Shown: positions 1 to 6,398, numbered from the stretch's first letter. The stretch is DNA of 64,000 bases from Azospirillum sp. 47_25 (GCA_001917125.1 MNTU01000018.1:61712-125711); one strand, 5' to 3'. Notes: generated from the letters alone by a model not told the origin. Made by a program: numbers and translations.

Positions 1-112
1 AAATCGCAATTTCTGGGCCGGTGTGGCAACCACCGTCGCCGGGGTCCTGGCTGGGACCTTATCGGCCCCGGAAGCAGTCATAAATTTCATCACAAACTTA
101 ATCGGAGGGTAA
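1..112 (+). CDS. C-terminal end of a holin-like membrane protein (partial)
   Basis: An open frame enters the window and stops at TAA 110-112. The visible 36 residues begin NRNFWAGVATTVAGVLAG and continue with a short hydrophobic stretch to a Gly-Gly end. An NFW start to an Ala/Gly/Val-rich membrane helix is reminiscent of the C-terminal part of small phage holins, but the family cannot be fixed from this fragment. Its last codons contain the GGAGGG ribosome-binding site (104-109) of the next gene, so the two genes are translationally linked. An ordinary small membrane protein remains possible. Confidence 0.5.
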   Translation, partial: NRNFWAGVATTVAGVLAGTLSAPEAVINFITNLIGG

Positions 113-116
113 AACA

Positions 117-245
117 ATGGCAGCAAGGCGCAAAAAATCGTCCAGCAAACGCAAAACGACCAAAAGAGCTACAACCACGCGGAAAAAGAAAACAACGCGC
201 AGAAAAAAGAAAAAAAGCTTTTGGGACAAGTTGTTTGACTTTTAG
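117..245 (+). CDS. 42-residue highly basic peptide
   Basis: ATG at 117 follows a strong GGAGGG site by seven bases and the frame ends TAG 243-245. More than half of the 42 residues are Lys or Arg, with runs of Ser/Thr between, and the tail is SFWDKLFDF. Such composition is typical of nucleic-acid-binding peptides, for example the DNA-condensing peptides of small phages or histone-like tails. Together with the preceding holin-like end this suggests a phage late region. The function is inferred from composition only. The gene ends just before a terminator, so it closes its transcript. Confidence 0.6.
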   Translation: MAARRKKSSSKRKTTKRATTTRKKKTTRRKKKKSFWDKLFDF

Positions 246-263
246 AATCTCTTATGATACAAG

Positions 264-296
264 AAAAAAGTCCAGCGCTGCAACGTTGGACTTTTT
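264..296 (+). terminator. Rho-independent terminator after the basic peptide
   Basis: Arms AAAAAGTCCAGCG and CGTTGGACTTTTT pair with one G-T wobble around a short loop and end in a T run. It closes the transcript of the holin-like and basic peptide genes. Confidence 0.75.
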
Positions 297-304
297 CTAA
301 CACA

Positions 305-412
305 GAAAGGAGTTGACTCCTAACTTCTTTCCTATGAGGTTAGAATAGCTTATTTTGCTGACAATGTCAACTAAAATAAGCGGTTAACTCCTTTCGCTTT
401 AACGAAAGGAGG
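305..412 (+). promoter_or_regulatory. Leader able to form two exclusive helices at a Shine-Dalgarno site
   Basis: CGAAAGGAG (403-411), the ribosome-binding site of the 21-aa peptide gene, pairs perfectly with CTCCTTTCG (388-396) across a six-base loop, which would hide it. The same segment, AACTCCTTTC (386-395), also pairs perfectly over ten bases with GAAAGGAGTT at 305-314, and G-U and Watson-Crick pairs extend this to about 14. Only one of the two helices can form. Between them lies CTTATTTT (349-356) pairing with AAAATAAG (373-380), with a small inner TGAC/GTCA helix. The layout is that of a translational switch. The trigger is unknown, and folding was judged by eye. Confidence 0.5.
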
Positions 413-418
413 CTCAAA

Positions 419-484
419 GTGTTAATAAAGGTTATTATTATCTTTAAGTTAATACTTGAGATTATAATCGTTGTCTTGCAATAA
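419..484 (+). CDS. 21-residue hydrophobic membrane peptide
   Basis: GTG at 419 lies seven bases after a near-perfect ribosome-binding site (GAAAGGAGG, 404-412) and the frame stops at TAA 482-484. The peptide is almost entirely Ile, Val and Leu with two Lys near the start and one Glu in the middle, long enough for one membrane helix. It sits between a structured leader and its own terminator, so it forms a self-contained transcript of about 220 nt. Small hydrophobic peptides with a hidden ribosome-binding site recall type I toxins and phage lysis peptides. No antisense RNA was identified. It is also possible that the RNA, not the peptide, is the functional product. Confidence 0.45.
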   Translation: MLIKVIIIFKLILEIIIVVLQ

Positions 485-494
485 GTCAACGGGG

Positions 495-522
495 AAGGGC
501 GGAGAAATCCGCCCTTCTTTTT
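495..522. terminator. Terminator after the 21-aa peptide
   Basis: AAGGGCGGA (495-503) and TCCGCCCTT (508-516) form a perfect nine-base stem with a GAAA loop, followed by CTTTTT. The T tract overlaps the stop codon of the opposing gene at 521-682. Confidence 0.85.
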
Positions 523-682
523 AATAGCATAATTCGTCAATGCCTACAAGGTCATTATACTTCGTTATGTTAAAAGTACCAGGCGCAAAGCGCTTTTGGG
601 CTGCTTCCAACGCTTCTTCAAAAGTATCATATCTTTTATCTAAAAGCTCGTTGTTTTCCTTGTCATAAATCCGGTAATGCAT
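521..682 (-). CDS. Small protein of 53 residues, unknown function
   Basis: The minus-strand frame starts at ATG 682, six bases after AAGGGA, and stops at TAA 521-523. The product begins MHYRIYDKENNELLDKRYDT and continues FEEALEAAQKRF. The pattern of a short strand followed by a helix (an 'xxxRIYDxxNxELLxxRYDTFEEALEAA' layout) suggests a small soluble alpha/beta protein. Small proteins of this kind are common on plasmids and phages. The good ribosome-binding site and codon use support a real gene. No function is proposed. Confidence 0.6.
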   Translation of the reverse strand: MHYRIYDKENNELLDKRYDTFEEALEAAQKRFAPGTFNITKYNDLVGIDELCY

Positions 683-750
683 TTTAGTCCCTTAAAATAT
701 ACAAATAATTACTAAAAATAAATATCCGCCTTTTATTTGTCAATCTGATT

Positions 751-1188
751 TTAATCTAAAAACCAAAAATCGACGTTGCAGCGTAATATTTTGTAAATAT
801 GATTTTCACTAACGCCGATTACCCTTGCAATCTCTTTGGCCGTAAAACCGGCTTTTTTTAGCTTTTCGCAGGTGTAACGTTTAGCAAAAAGGTTGACGGC
901 AGACATATAGCGATTTTGCTGCCAAAAGACGTTTTTAACGCGGTCAACAGTTGTGTGAAATTCAAGCGCCGTCAATATTATCGCTTCCGGCTTAGCGTGA
1001 CCGGCGGCCATATAGCGAATAACGCGTTTAACGATGTAAGGATTTTGCTGTCGTGCTTCTTTGTTTACTTTTTGCTGTCTATCATAAGAGATATGGACAA
1101 GATCAATTATGCGTTTGGCTGTTTGTTCCAAGGCTTTTTTATGGTGCTCAAGCTCTTTTTCTGTTTCATCGTCAACGCATACTATCAT
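751..1188 (-). CDS. Helix-turn-helix protein, 145 residues
   Basis: The start ATG at 1186-1188 follows AAAGGATT by eight bases. Residues 1-60 are charged and helical, probably a coiled coil. Near the C-terminus, FTAKEIARVIGVSENHIYKI has the spacing of a helix-turn-helix with a recognition helix of the resolvase or sigma-factor region 4 kind. An Asp/Trp-rich tail follows. The gene is probably a transcription factor of the accessory segment. Its upstream flank holds no known partner, and the target is unknown. The AT-rich 60 bases separating it from the 53-aa gene have no obvious promoter, so the two may form one transcript. Confidence 0.6.
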   Translation of the reverse strand: MIVCVDDETEKELEHHKKALEQTAKRIIDLVHISYDRQQKVNKEARQQNPYIVKRVIRYMAAGHAKPEAIILTALEFHTTVDRVKNVFWQQNRYMSAVNLFAKRYTCEKLKKAGFTAKEIARVIGVSENHIYKILRCNVDFWFLD

Positions 1189-1698
1189 TTTTGAATCCTT
1201 TATATTTTATGAATTAACAAGGATTTAATAATTTATGTGTAAAATACAAAAACTTAGTTAATTGAAATTAAACGCTTTTTTTCTCGTTTTGTCCGCATAA
1301 GATATATTATGCGACAAATATTTATTATGTGATTGAGCCCTCTCTCGTTTATCGGGTTTCTCGGCAAGAGCTCCGCCAGAGCGTTTTGTTGTTTGCGGGC
1401 TTGGTGATGTTTTTGGTGTATTGTCTTTTGTTTGCAGTTTAATTTTGTCGTGATTATCATATTTTTTGTGTGTTATCAGCCGTTTGAAATAAATAATCTA
1501 ATATTTTTTTATAAAAACTAAATAAAATCAAAAAGATAATAAATAAATGGACGCTGTGAACGAGCTGAATGGTGAAATTTATATCATTACAGTTTCGTCT
1601 CGTTTTCAGAGCCGATGCGTTTGTGCGATTTCCCTTCTCTTTTGTTTCTAGAATAAAAAAACTTTACATTTTTTCTTTTAACCGTTAATCTGACTTTG
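1189..1698. other. AT-rich stretch with no gene I can support
   Basis: This 510-base stretch is strongly AT-rich. A 68-codon minus frame (1254-1460) lacks a ribosome-binding site and has no protein-like pattern, so it is not called. The right end, near 1660-1690, has T-rich sequence with a possible -35-like TTTACA. I see no repeat, tRNA or terminator here. Confidence 0.4.
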
Positions 1699-1717
1699 AA
1701 TGTACAGATTGTACATT
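1699..1717. promoter_or_regulatory. Perfect palindrome, probable operator
   Basis: AATGTACA GAT TGTACATT is a perfect inverted repeat with eight-base arms and a three-base centre. It lies immediately before the folded RNA region and so probably overlaps the transcription start of the lipoprotein transcript. The arms resemble TACA/TGTA operators bound by winged-helix repressors, but the spacing differs from the CopY type. The regulator is not identified. Confidence 0.55.
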
Positions 1718-1719
1718 TA

Positions 1720-1902
1720 GGGCGTCAGAAACCCTTTTTAAAATAAACAGTCGCCATAGCATAGCGACTTAAAACTATATGCCGATTTCTGTCTCGGACG
1801 GATGTCGGCGAATAAGGTTTTGGCCAAATAAGCCGAGCCGTTGTTTGTTTATTTTATACGGTTTCTGAACATCCGCCCACCTTTTCAGGTGGGTTTTGTT
1901 TA
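1720..1902 (+). ncRNA. Structured RNA: closing stem, three hairpins, terminator
   Basis: Three separated helices form one long closing stem: GGGCG (1720-1724) with CGCCC (1874-1878), TCAGAAACC (1725-1733) with GGTTTCTGA (1860-1868), and AAAATAAACA (1740-1749) with TGTTTATTTT (1846-1855). Inside are three hairpins: GTCGC/GCGAC (1750-1768), GCCGA/TCGGC with an inner CTGTC/GACGG (1781-1809), and GGTTTTGGC/GCCGAGCC (about 1816-1839). The outermost helix shares CCC 1876-1878 with the terminator that follows, so the two partly exclude each other. It could be an attenuating leader of the lipoprotein gene or a free small RNA. I do not recognise a known riboswitch, 6S or RNase P signature. Confidence 0.6.
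1876..1902 (+). terminator. Terminator at the end of the structured RNA
   Basis: CCCACCT (1876-1882), loop TTTC, AGGTGGG (1887-1893), then TTTTGTTT. It lies 23 bases before the lipoprotein start codon, the place expected for transcription attenuation. Confidence 0.8.
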
Positions 1903-1924
1903 ACTGTAACGAAAGGATGTTCTT

Positions 1925-2362
1925 ATGAAAAAAATTGCGGTTCTTTCCGCCTTTTGTTTAGCTCTTTCGGCTTGCACTTCGTTAAGTCACCATGAGCAAA
2001 ATACCATACGCAGTCTTAATTCTTATGGAATTAGTGTAGATAAACCCGCAGGAGAATGGGAAAGACCTGCCAGTCCGGCTGGTGCCGGAGCATTAAATCT
2101 TCTGCCGGGGTTTGGCAATTTTTATTTGGCGTCCGGAAATGGCGGTGATGGCGGGCATTATTTATATGGCTTTTTAAATTTGCTCACTTGGCCTATTTCA
2201 GTTGTTTGGGGAATTCCGGAGGCTGCGATTGATGCCGAAACCATTAATGAGCGGGAGTTGGTTTATTATTATACTTTTGACGAATCAGGTAAAGAAGCGT
2301 TAAAGGCCAAAGGATTAAAACTTACAGCATCGGGACGATTGGTTCCGCTTGATGAAAAATAA
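1925..2362 (+). CDS. Lipoprotein, 145 residues, unknown function
   Basis: ATG 1925 follows GAAAGGA. Residues 1-17 form a lipoprotein signal with lipobox LSAC, so Cys17 is the predicted lipidated residue. The middle has a Gly-rich segment, LLPGFGNFYLASGN, followed by a hydrophobic region (about 75-100: LYGFLNLLTWPISVVWGIPE) that could dip into a membrane. A PGFGNFYLA motif before a hydrophobic hairpin recalls small TM2-like membrane modules. The structured RNA and terminator just upstream suggest control by attenuation. The gene ends in a terminator shared with the opposing gene. The exact function is unknown. Confidence 0.75.
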   Translation: MKKIAVLSAFCLALSACTSLSHHEQNTIRSLNSYGISVDKPAGEWERPASPAGAGALNLLPGFGNFYLASGNGGDGGHYLYGFLNLLTWPISVVWGIPEAAIDAETINERELVYYYTFDESGKEALKAKGLKLTASGRLVPLDEK

Positions 2363-2365
2363 AAA

Positions 2366-2390
2366 GAAAGGCGGCAGGAAGCCGCCTTTT
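2366..2390. terminator. Bidirectional terminator
   Basis: AAAGGCGGC and GCCGCCTTT pair around AGGAA with A and T tracts on both sides. It serves the lipoprotein gene and the convergent membrane protein gene. Confidence 0.85.
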
Positions 2391-2396
2391 GACTGG

Positions 2397-2741
2397 TTAT
2401 TTGGCCAGAATTATTTTCAGCAGGTTGAGAAAATAAACAACTATCAGGAAAGCCGCCGCCCGATAGAGAATTGTGTAGATCCCTGCCCCATGGCCAATCA
2501 CAAAATATTGGATAATTAAAGATGCAATCAGTGCGCAGGCAAGATTAATCAGCCAATAGCGCCCGTTTCCCATAAAGATAAAGGCGCAGACGGCTGCCGG
2601 TCCGAAAACCAAAGGATTGGCGACCATTTTGCCGATGGTGTGGTAAGCAGAGGTTATCAGCGAGATGTGCATGAAAAAACCGGCCAAAATCAGAATGATG
2701 CCGGCAGCTAAAATATAAAGATAAGTCTGTTTTTTGCTCAT
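2397..2741 (-). CDS. Small integral membrane protein, four helices
   Basis: The 114-residue product has four hydrophobic segments (about residues 7-27, 41-57, 63-83 and 88-111) joined by very short loops, and little else. It starts MSKKQTYLYI and ends in a Lys tail, and has no signal-peptide cleavage site. The upstream CGT-rich sequence gives a plausible ribosome-binding site. No conserved residue points to transport or catalysis. It is probably an inner-membrane protein of unknown function. Confidence 0.65.
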   Translation of the reverse strand: MSKKQTYLYILAAGIILILAGFFMHISLITSAYHTIGKMVANPLVFGPAAVCAFIFMGNGRYWLINLACALIASLIIQYFVIGHGAGIYTILYRAAAFLIVVYFLNLLKIILAK

Positions 2742-2843
2742 TTACGTTCTCCGTGGTGTCATCATAAATAAGTTTTAATTTAGGCTTTTGGACGCTAAAA
2801 GCAAGGCTGTTTGCGCAGCTTTGCACAGCTGCCGGCGTGGTGT

Positions 2844-2874
2844 ATAAAAAAACCACCGAAAGGTTTCGGTGGTT
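2844..2874 (-). terminator. Terminator of the outer-membrane protein gene
   Basis: On the minus strand AACCACCGAAA and TTTCGGTGGTT form an 11-base stem followed by seven T. Confidence 0.9.
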
Positions 2875-2893
2875 CATAGAATGGCAGAAAGGT

Positions 2894-3481
2894 TTAGAAA
2901 GTGTAACGAATACCGGCGGTTACTTCTTTCAGATTGTCAACGGCTTTGGTGCCGATGTAGCTGTAACGGCCGACGACACGGGCAGCCCAGTTTTCATTAA
3001 AGTCATACTGAGCACCGATACCGGCGCGATAACCGACGCGGGTCCAGGTGTCTTTGTCTCCGGCGCCTTTGACTTCGAGGTCATAGTTGGCCAAACCGAT
3101 TGTTCCCAAGAGGTTGAAACCACTGCAGCCAACCGGCATATAGCCATAGAGGTCTAAACCGTAAGCGTTGAATTTGGTTTTGGCTTTGTGAGCCAGGCCG
3201 TCAACATAGTAACGGTCGCCCTTACGGGTTGCCGACTGCTGGTAGAAGGCTTCCAGGCTGGTGTAATCGCCGAGTTTAATACCGGCATTGATAACGCCCG
3301 AATTGTAGTTGTCTTTGAGGAGATTGCTCTTTTCCAGGCGGCTCGCTTCTCCTTTGAAGTCAGCTTTTGAATAAACATAATCCAAACCGATGTAAGGTTT
3401 TAAGTCTGATGAAATATTCATAGCGTTGGCATTATAAGAAAAGATGCAGGCAACACCAGCTAACAATAATGTTTTCTTCAT
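2894..3481 (-). CDS. Outer-membrane beta-barrel protein
   Basis: The start is set at ATG 3479-3481, eight bases after a GGAG site, and not at the longer frame start 33 bases upstream. The 195-residue product opens with a signal peptide (MKKTLLLAGVACIFSYNANA). The mature part has alternating aromatic and polar strands such as LKPYIGLDYVY, FNAYGLDLYGYM and WAARVVGRYSYIG. It ends in a C-terminal Phe after ITAGIRY-type residues, the signature of barrels inserted by the BAM complex. Length and layout match eight-stranded opacity/OmpA-barrel proteins. It has its own terminator, so it is a single-gene unit. The role (adhesion, stability or a small pore) is not visible. Confidence 0.85.
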   Translation of the reverse strand: MKKTLLLAGVACIFSYNANAMNISSDLKPYIGLDYVYSKADFKGEASRLEKSNLLKDNYNSGVINAGIKLGDYTSLEAFYQQSATRKGDRYYVDGLAHKAKTKFNAYGLDLYGYMPVGCSGFNLLGTIGLANYDLEVKGAGDKDTWTRVGYRAGIGAQYDFNENWAARVVGRYSYIGTKAVDNLKEVTAGIRYTF

Positions 3482-3665
3482 GTTTAAAACTCCATTTATA
3501 AATAGGTTTTGCAATGTAATTACTTAATTTTCTTATGAAATTGTGGTAAAGACTGCAATTTCGACTATTGATATAACTTTGGATAATTGGTTTTAAAGGG
3601 TGGCAGTTAAAAAAAACGGTGCTAGTGTGATAAAAAGTTGAAATAACAGAAAGGTTTTAAGCAAA

Positions 3666-4307
3666 ATGTCATTCGTCTGTCCCGATAAAAACTGTCGTAA
3701 CTGCCCGCGTCTGATAGCTTTTCGCGAGGGAAACATTGTCAAGTTTCCGACTTATTACAACGGTCCGGTTGAGCCGTTCGGTTCTCTGGATGCAGAGATT
3801 CTGGTGGTAGGACTGGCTCCGGGACTAAACGGGGCGAATCAGACCAATCGTCCGTTTACCAATGACTATGCGGGAGATGTGCTCTACCCTATTCTGAAAA
3901 AATACGGCTTTGCCAAGGGAGGTTATCAAAAACGCAAAGATGACGGTTTTGAACTGATAAACGTGCGGATTACCAATTCCGTCCGTTGTGTGCCGCCGCA
4001 AAACAAAGTTACCGGCGATGAGGTGAAAGCCTGCGGCAGTTATCTTATTCAGGAAATTGAGAATATGCCGAACTTAAAGATTATCCTGACGTTGGGAAGT
4101 GTGGCGCATAATGCGGTTTTGGGGGTTCTGGGTTATCGCAAGGCCGGGTTTAAGTTTGCCCATAATGCGTTGCACCGTTTGGAGAAGCATAATCTGTGGA
4201 TGCTTAACTCTTATCATACGTCGCGTTATAATATTAATACCGGTGTGTTGACCTATGAAATGTTTGAGGATGTTATCCGCCATATTCAGGATTTATTGTC
4301 CAAATAA
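3666..4307 (+). CDS. Family 5 uracil-DNA glycosylase
   Basis: The enzyme removes uracil from DNA and starts base-excision repair. Cys10, Cys13, Cys108 and Cys123 are placed to bind a [4Fe-4S] cluster, as in the iron-sulfur families. GLAPGLNGAN (49-58) is the water-activating motif 1 of family 5 (UdgB), followed by RPFTNDYAG and RITNSVRCVPPQNK. Near the C-terminus HTSRYNINTG replaces the HPS-type motif 2. The 213-residue length fits the family. It stands alone, with a weak purine-rich site before ATG 3666. Family 4 would have a different first motif, so family 5 is favoured. Confidence 0.9.
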   Translation: MSFVCPDKNCRNCPRLIAFREGNIVKFPTYYNGPVEPFGSLDAEILVVGLAPGLNGANQTNRPFTNDYAGDVLYPILKKYGFAKGGYQKRKDDGFELINVRITNSVRCVPPQNKVTGDEVKACGSYLIQEIENMPNLKIILTLGSVAHNAVLGVLGYRKAGFKFAHNALHRLEKHNLWMLNSYHTSRYNINTGVLTYEMFEDVIRHIQDLLSK

Positions 4308-4318
4308 GAAAAATTATA

Positions 4319-4346
4319 TTGATTTTTGTCTAAAAATGTGCATAAT
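4319..4346 (+). promoter_or_regulatory. Promoter with shared box TTTTTGTCTAAA
   Basis: TTGATT (4319-4324), a 16-base spacer and CATAAT (4341-4346) precede the gene at 4395. The spacer contains TTGTCTAAA, and the box TTTTTGTCTAAA (4323-4334) recurs before the genes ending at 56403 and 57699 at nearly the same distance from their starts. Confidence 0.5.
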
Positions 4347-4394
4347 GGGAGTAATTTCCAAATTATGGTGTATTTACTTTAAATAAATTTAAAT

Positions 4395-5048
4395 ATGAAA
4401 CGATTAATTTTAACCCAGCAGCAGCTGGCCGATGCTTATGCCGTGCCTGTCAAGTCTTCAATTTATCAGTATTTTCTCGGATTGTCCGACCGTAAAGAAA
4501 AAATGATCGGTTTGATTATCGGGGAATATGAGTTTTTTGATGACGGGGATATTGAGTATAAGGAGCATGATTTCAAAGAAATCATTGTATCAGAAGAAAC
4601 CATGAAAGCATGGAAACTGTCGCGCAAAGCTTCGGGGCAGACCCCTCTGATGTTCACTGACTGTTATTTTTCTTTGGTTTCGCTCCGGACGCTTGAGGAT
4701 TTAGCGGTTGGAAATTTGGCCGAAGCGGCTGCAGAACTGGTAAAAAATCATGAAAAGCAGCTGGGACTGAAAATTACCCGGGCAGATTATTTTGAGGACG
4801 GTGTTTGCTTTAGAGATTCCTTTATTTTAAAAGAAGGAAGCCTTTATGAGCAGCGGTCGCTTAAAAATTTGGGCGAAGACAGCCCTTATGTCTGCGGACC
4901 GGCCGCTTTGTCCTGGATTGATGAACGTATCAGCGAAGGCTGTGAGCGTTTTATTCTTGATGCGGACAAGGGTGAACTTGCCGTTCCTGACGAGAATACA
5001 AGCTTTCTGCCCTTGCGGACGTTTGCCGTTTGGGGTGTGAGTATTTAA
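4395..5048 (+). CDS. Unknown protein, paralogue of the 5617-6357 product
   Basis: The 217-residue soluble protein has no signal peptide or membrane helix and I do not recognise a family. Residues about 31-75 (DRKEKMIGLIIGEYEFFDDG and on to PLMFTD) line up with residues about 31-90 of the 246-residue protein at 5617 (NRKDELGALCVGELRYFSDG ... PVFADN). This indicates a common ancestor. The start has an AT-rich leader (TTTAAATAAATTTAAAT) and no Shine-Dalgarno sequence. It is probably co-transcribed with the next gene, 31 bases downstream. Cysteines at the C-terminal half (VCFRD, VCGPA, GCERF) are spread without a metal-binding spacing. Confidence 0.65.
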   Translation: MKRLILTQQQLADAYAVPVKSSIYQYFLGLSDRKEKMIGLIIGEYEFFDDGDIEYKEHDFKEIIVSEETMKAWKLSRKASGQTPLMFTDCYFSLVSLRTLEDLAVGNLAEAAAELVKNHEKQLGLKITRADYFEDGVCFRDSFILKEGSLYEQRSLKNLGEDSPYVCGPAALSWIDERISEGCERFILDADKGELAVPDENTSFLPLRTFAVWGVSI

Positions 5049-5079
5049 AAAATTAATTAATCCGTAAAATACAATTATT

Positions 5080-5487
5080 ATGACAACGACAACATTTGAA
5101 TTCGGCTACCTTTTCGGCGGCGTTGAAAACATTTCATTTAACGATAAAATTGCAGCAATAACCCAAGCTCACAAACAGGGCTATTCCTATGTGGTTGAAC
5201 GCAGGGAAACGTTTGACGAAGGCGAAAGAGAGGTTGAACTCAGGCTTATCGGCTGGGGGTTTGTGCAAGTGATCAACAAGGAAAATCTGATTCAGAAATT
5301 TGAGGACAAACAGTCCACGGTTGAACAAATCAGAGCCAGAGAAGATAACGAAAAGAAATTCGTTTACTGCTCATACGACAACAGCATTGCCGATTGGGAA
5401 GACAAACGGAACTTTATGGAGGCAGATGTCTTTACAAGTATTGAAATTCTGCCGAAAGCAACGCTCAAAAAATTGATTTACGGTTAA
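5080..5487 (+). CDS. Unknown protein, 135 residues
   Basis: This soluble acidic protein starts MTTTTFEFGYLFGG, contains GYSYVVERRETFDEGEREVE and ends in a Lys-rich helix. ATG 5080 lies 31 bases after the preceding stop in AT-rich sequence without a clear ribosome-binding site, so both genes probably form one transcript closed by the terminator at 5507. I see no membrane segment or catalytic motif. The predicted mix of strands and a terminal helix suggests a compact alpha/beta domain. Function is unknown. Confidence 0.6.
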   Translation: MTTTTFEFGYLFGGVENISFNDKIAAITQAHKQGYSYVVERRETFDEGEREVELRLIGWGFVQVINKENLIQKFEDKQSTVEQIRAREDNEKKFVYCSYDNSIADWEDKRNFMEADVFTSIEILPKATLKKLIYG

Positions 5488-5506
5488 AAGCCGCATTTCC
5501 TTTTTC

Positions 5507-5534
5507 AGACCGGGATTTTCCCGGTCTTTTTTTG
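5507..5534 (+). terminator. Rho-independent terminator
   Basis: AGACCGGG (5507-5514) and CCCGGTCT (5520-5527) pair around ATTTT and run into seven T. It closes the 4395-5487 pair. Confidence 0.9.
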
Positions 5535-5546
5535 TCAAAATAAACC

Positions 5547-5574
5547 TTGCTTATTGGAAAAATTTGGCTAAAAT
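5547..5574 (+). promoter_or_regulatory. Promoter of the 5617 gene
   Basis: TTGCTT (5547-5552), a 16-base spacer and TAAAAT (5569-5574). The spacer length equals that of the boxed promoters at 4319, 56453 and 57744, but the full TTTTTGTCTAAA box is replaced by TTTGGCTAAA. Confidence 0.5.
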
Positions 5575-5616
5575 AGCGGTAAATTTATATTATTAACTTT
5601 TAAAAAATTAAGAATT

Positions 5617-6357
5617 ATGGCTGAAATTATTTTTTCTCAGAGACTATACAGCGATCTCAAAGAGCGTCGTTTGTATGCCAGTTTGCAGGAAGCTTTTACC
5701 GCTGATTTGAAAAACCGAAAAGACGAACTCGGCGCTTTGTGTGTCGGCGAACTCCGTTATTTCAGCGACGGAAGCAAGGATATGCTGGAATATGCCGTCC
5801 CGCAAAAAACATCGGTTTTGACGGCTGATTTTCAAAAAGCAAAAGACTGCCGTGATGTGGCGGGAAAAGGAAAGCCTGTTTTTGCCGATAACATGATGTT
5901 TGCCGGCACGAATGAGGACTGCGTGGTGGTTGATACCCCTTCCCTTTCTCAGGCTTGCAAAGTTTTGCTGAATAACCTGAACGAGTTGAACCGTATTTCC
6001 ATTCACCGGATGACGTTTGGTACCAAAGGCTTTTCAACCCGGATTGAAAAAGGAATCCAGCTGTTTATTGAGCCGTATTATTTCTGGACAATCGACGAAG
6101 TTCGTGAAAACTGCCGGAAAGAAGTGTTTGAAGAAGCTCAACGTTATTCTGAGCTCGGATATAACTTGTTCGGCGGCCGTTCAAGCGATGAAGTGGTTTG
6201 CTTGTTGGGGGACTGTTATATTCTGCCGCAGGAGGTTTTTGAGGCCTGGGCTGATTATAAGGCTCCCAGACGGTCTAAACCGATACCGCAGCCTCTGCAG
6301 GCCGAGCAGTACATCTATTTGGACCTGACGGCAAACAGCGGCGGTTTGCTGAACTGA
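5617..6357 (+). CDS. Unknown protein, 246 residues, paralogue of the 4395 product
   Basis: The protein is soluble and starts MAEIIFSQRLYSDLKERRLY. The segment LCVGELRYFSDG followed by a variable linker and GKPVFADN matches LIIGEYEFFDDG and QTPLMFTD of the 4395 product, and both follow an N-terminal QxLxxxY-like helix. The C-terminal 80 residues carry a Cys-containing strand pair and a Pro-rich linker (RRSKPIPQP) and have no counterpart in the shorter paralogue. The leader TTATTAACTTTTAAAAAATT has no ribosome-binding site. A terminator at 6368 makes this a single-gene unit. No function can be assigned. Confidence 0.65.
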   Translation: MAEIIFSQRLYSDLKERRLYASLQEAFTADLKNRKDELGALCVGELRYFSDGSKDMLEYAVPQKTSVLTADFQKAKDCRDVAGKGKPVFADNMMFAGTNEDCVVVDTPSLSQACKVLLNNLNELNRISIHRMTFGTKGFSTRIEKGIQLFIEPYYFWTIDEVRENCRKEVFEEAQRYSELGYNLFGGRSSDEVVCLLGDCYILPQEVFEAWADYKAPRRSKPIPQPLQAEQYIYLDLTANSGGLLN

Positions 6358-6367
6358 GCTTATGACG

Positions 6368-6394
6368 GGAGCCGGGTTTCCGGCTCTTTGTTTT
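6368..6394 (+). terminator. Rho-independent terminator
   Basis: GAGCCGG and CCGGCTC pair around GTTT, followed by TTTGTTTTG, just after the 5617-6357 gene. Confidence 0.85.
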
Positions 6395-6398
6395 GCCG

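Noticed and set aside
916..1194. 92-codon plus-strand frame with hydrophobic residues
   Set aside because: It is antisense to the HTH gene and lacks a ribosome-binding site; hydrophobicity follows from the opposite strand's codons.
1254..1460. 68-codon minus-strand frame
   Set aside because: No ribosome-binding site, AT-driven composition and no recognisable pattern; it lies in a spacer beside an operator-like region.
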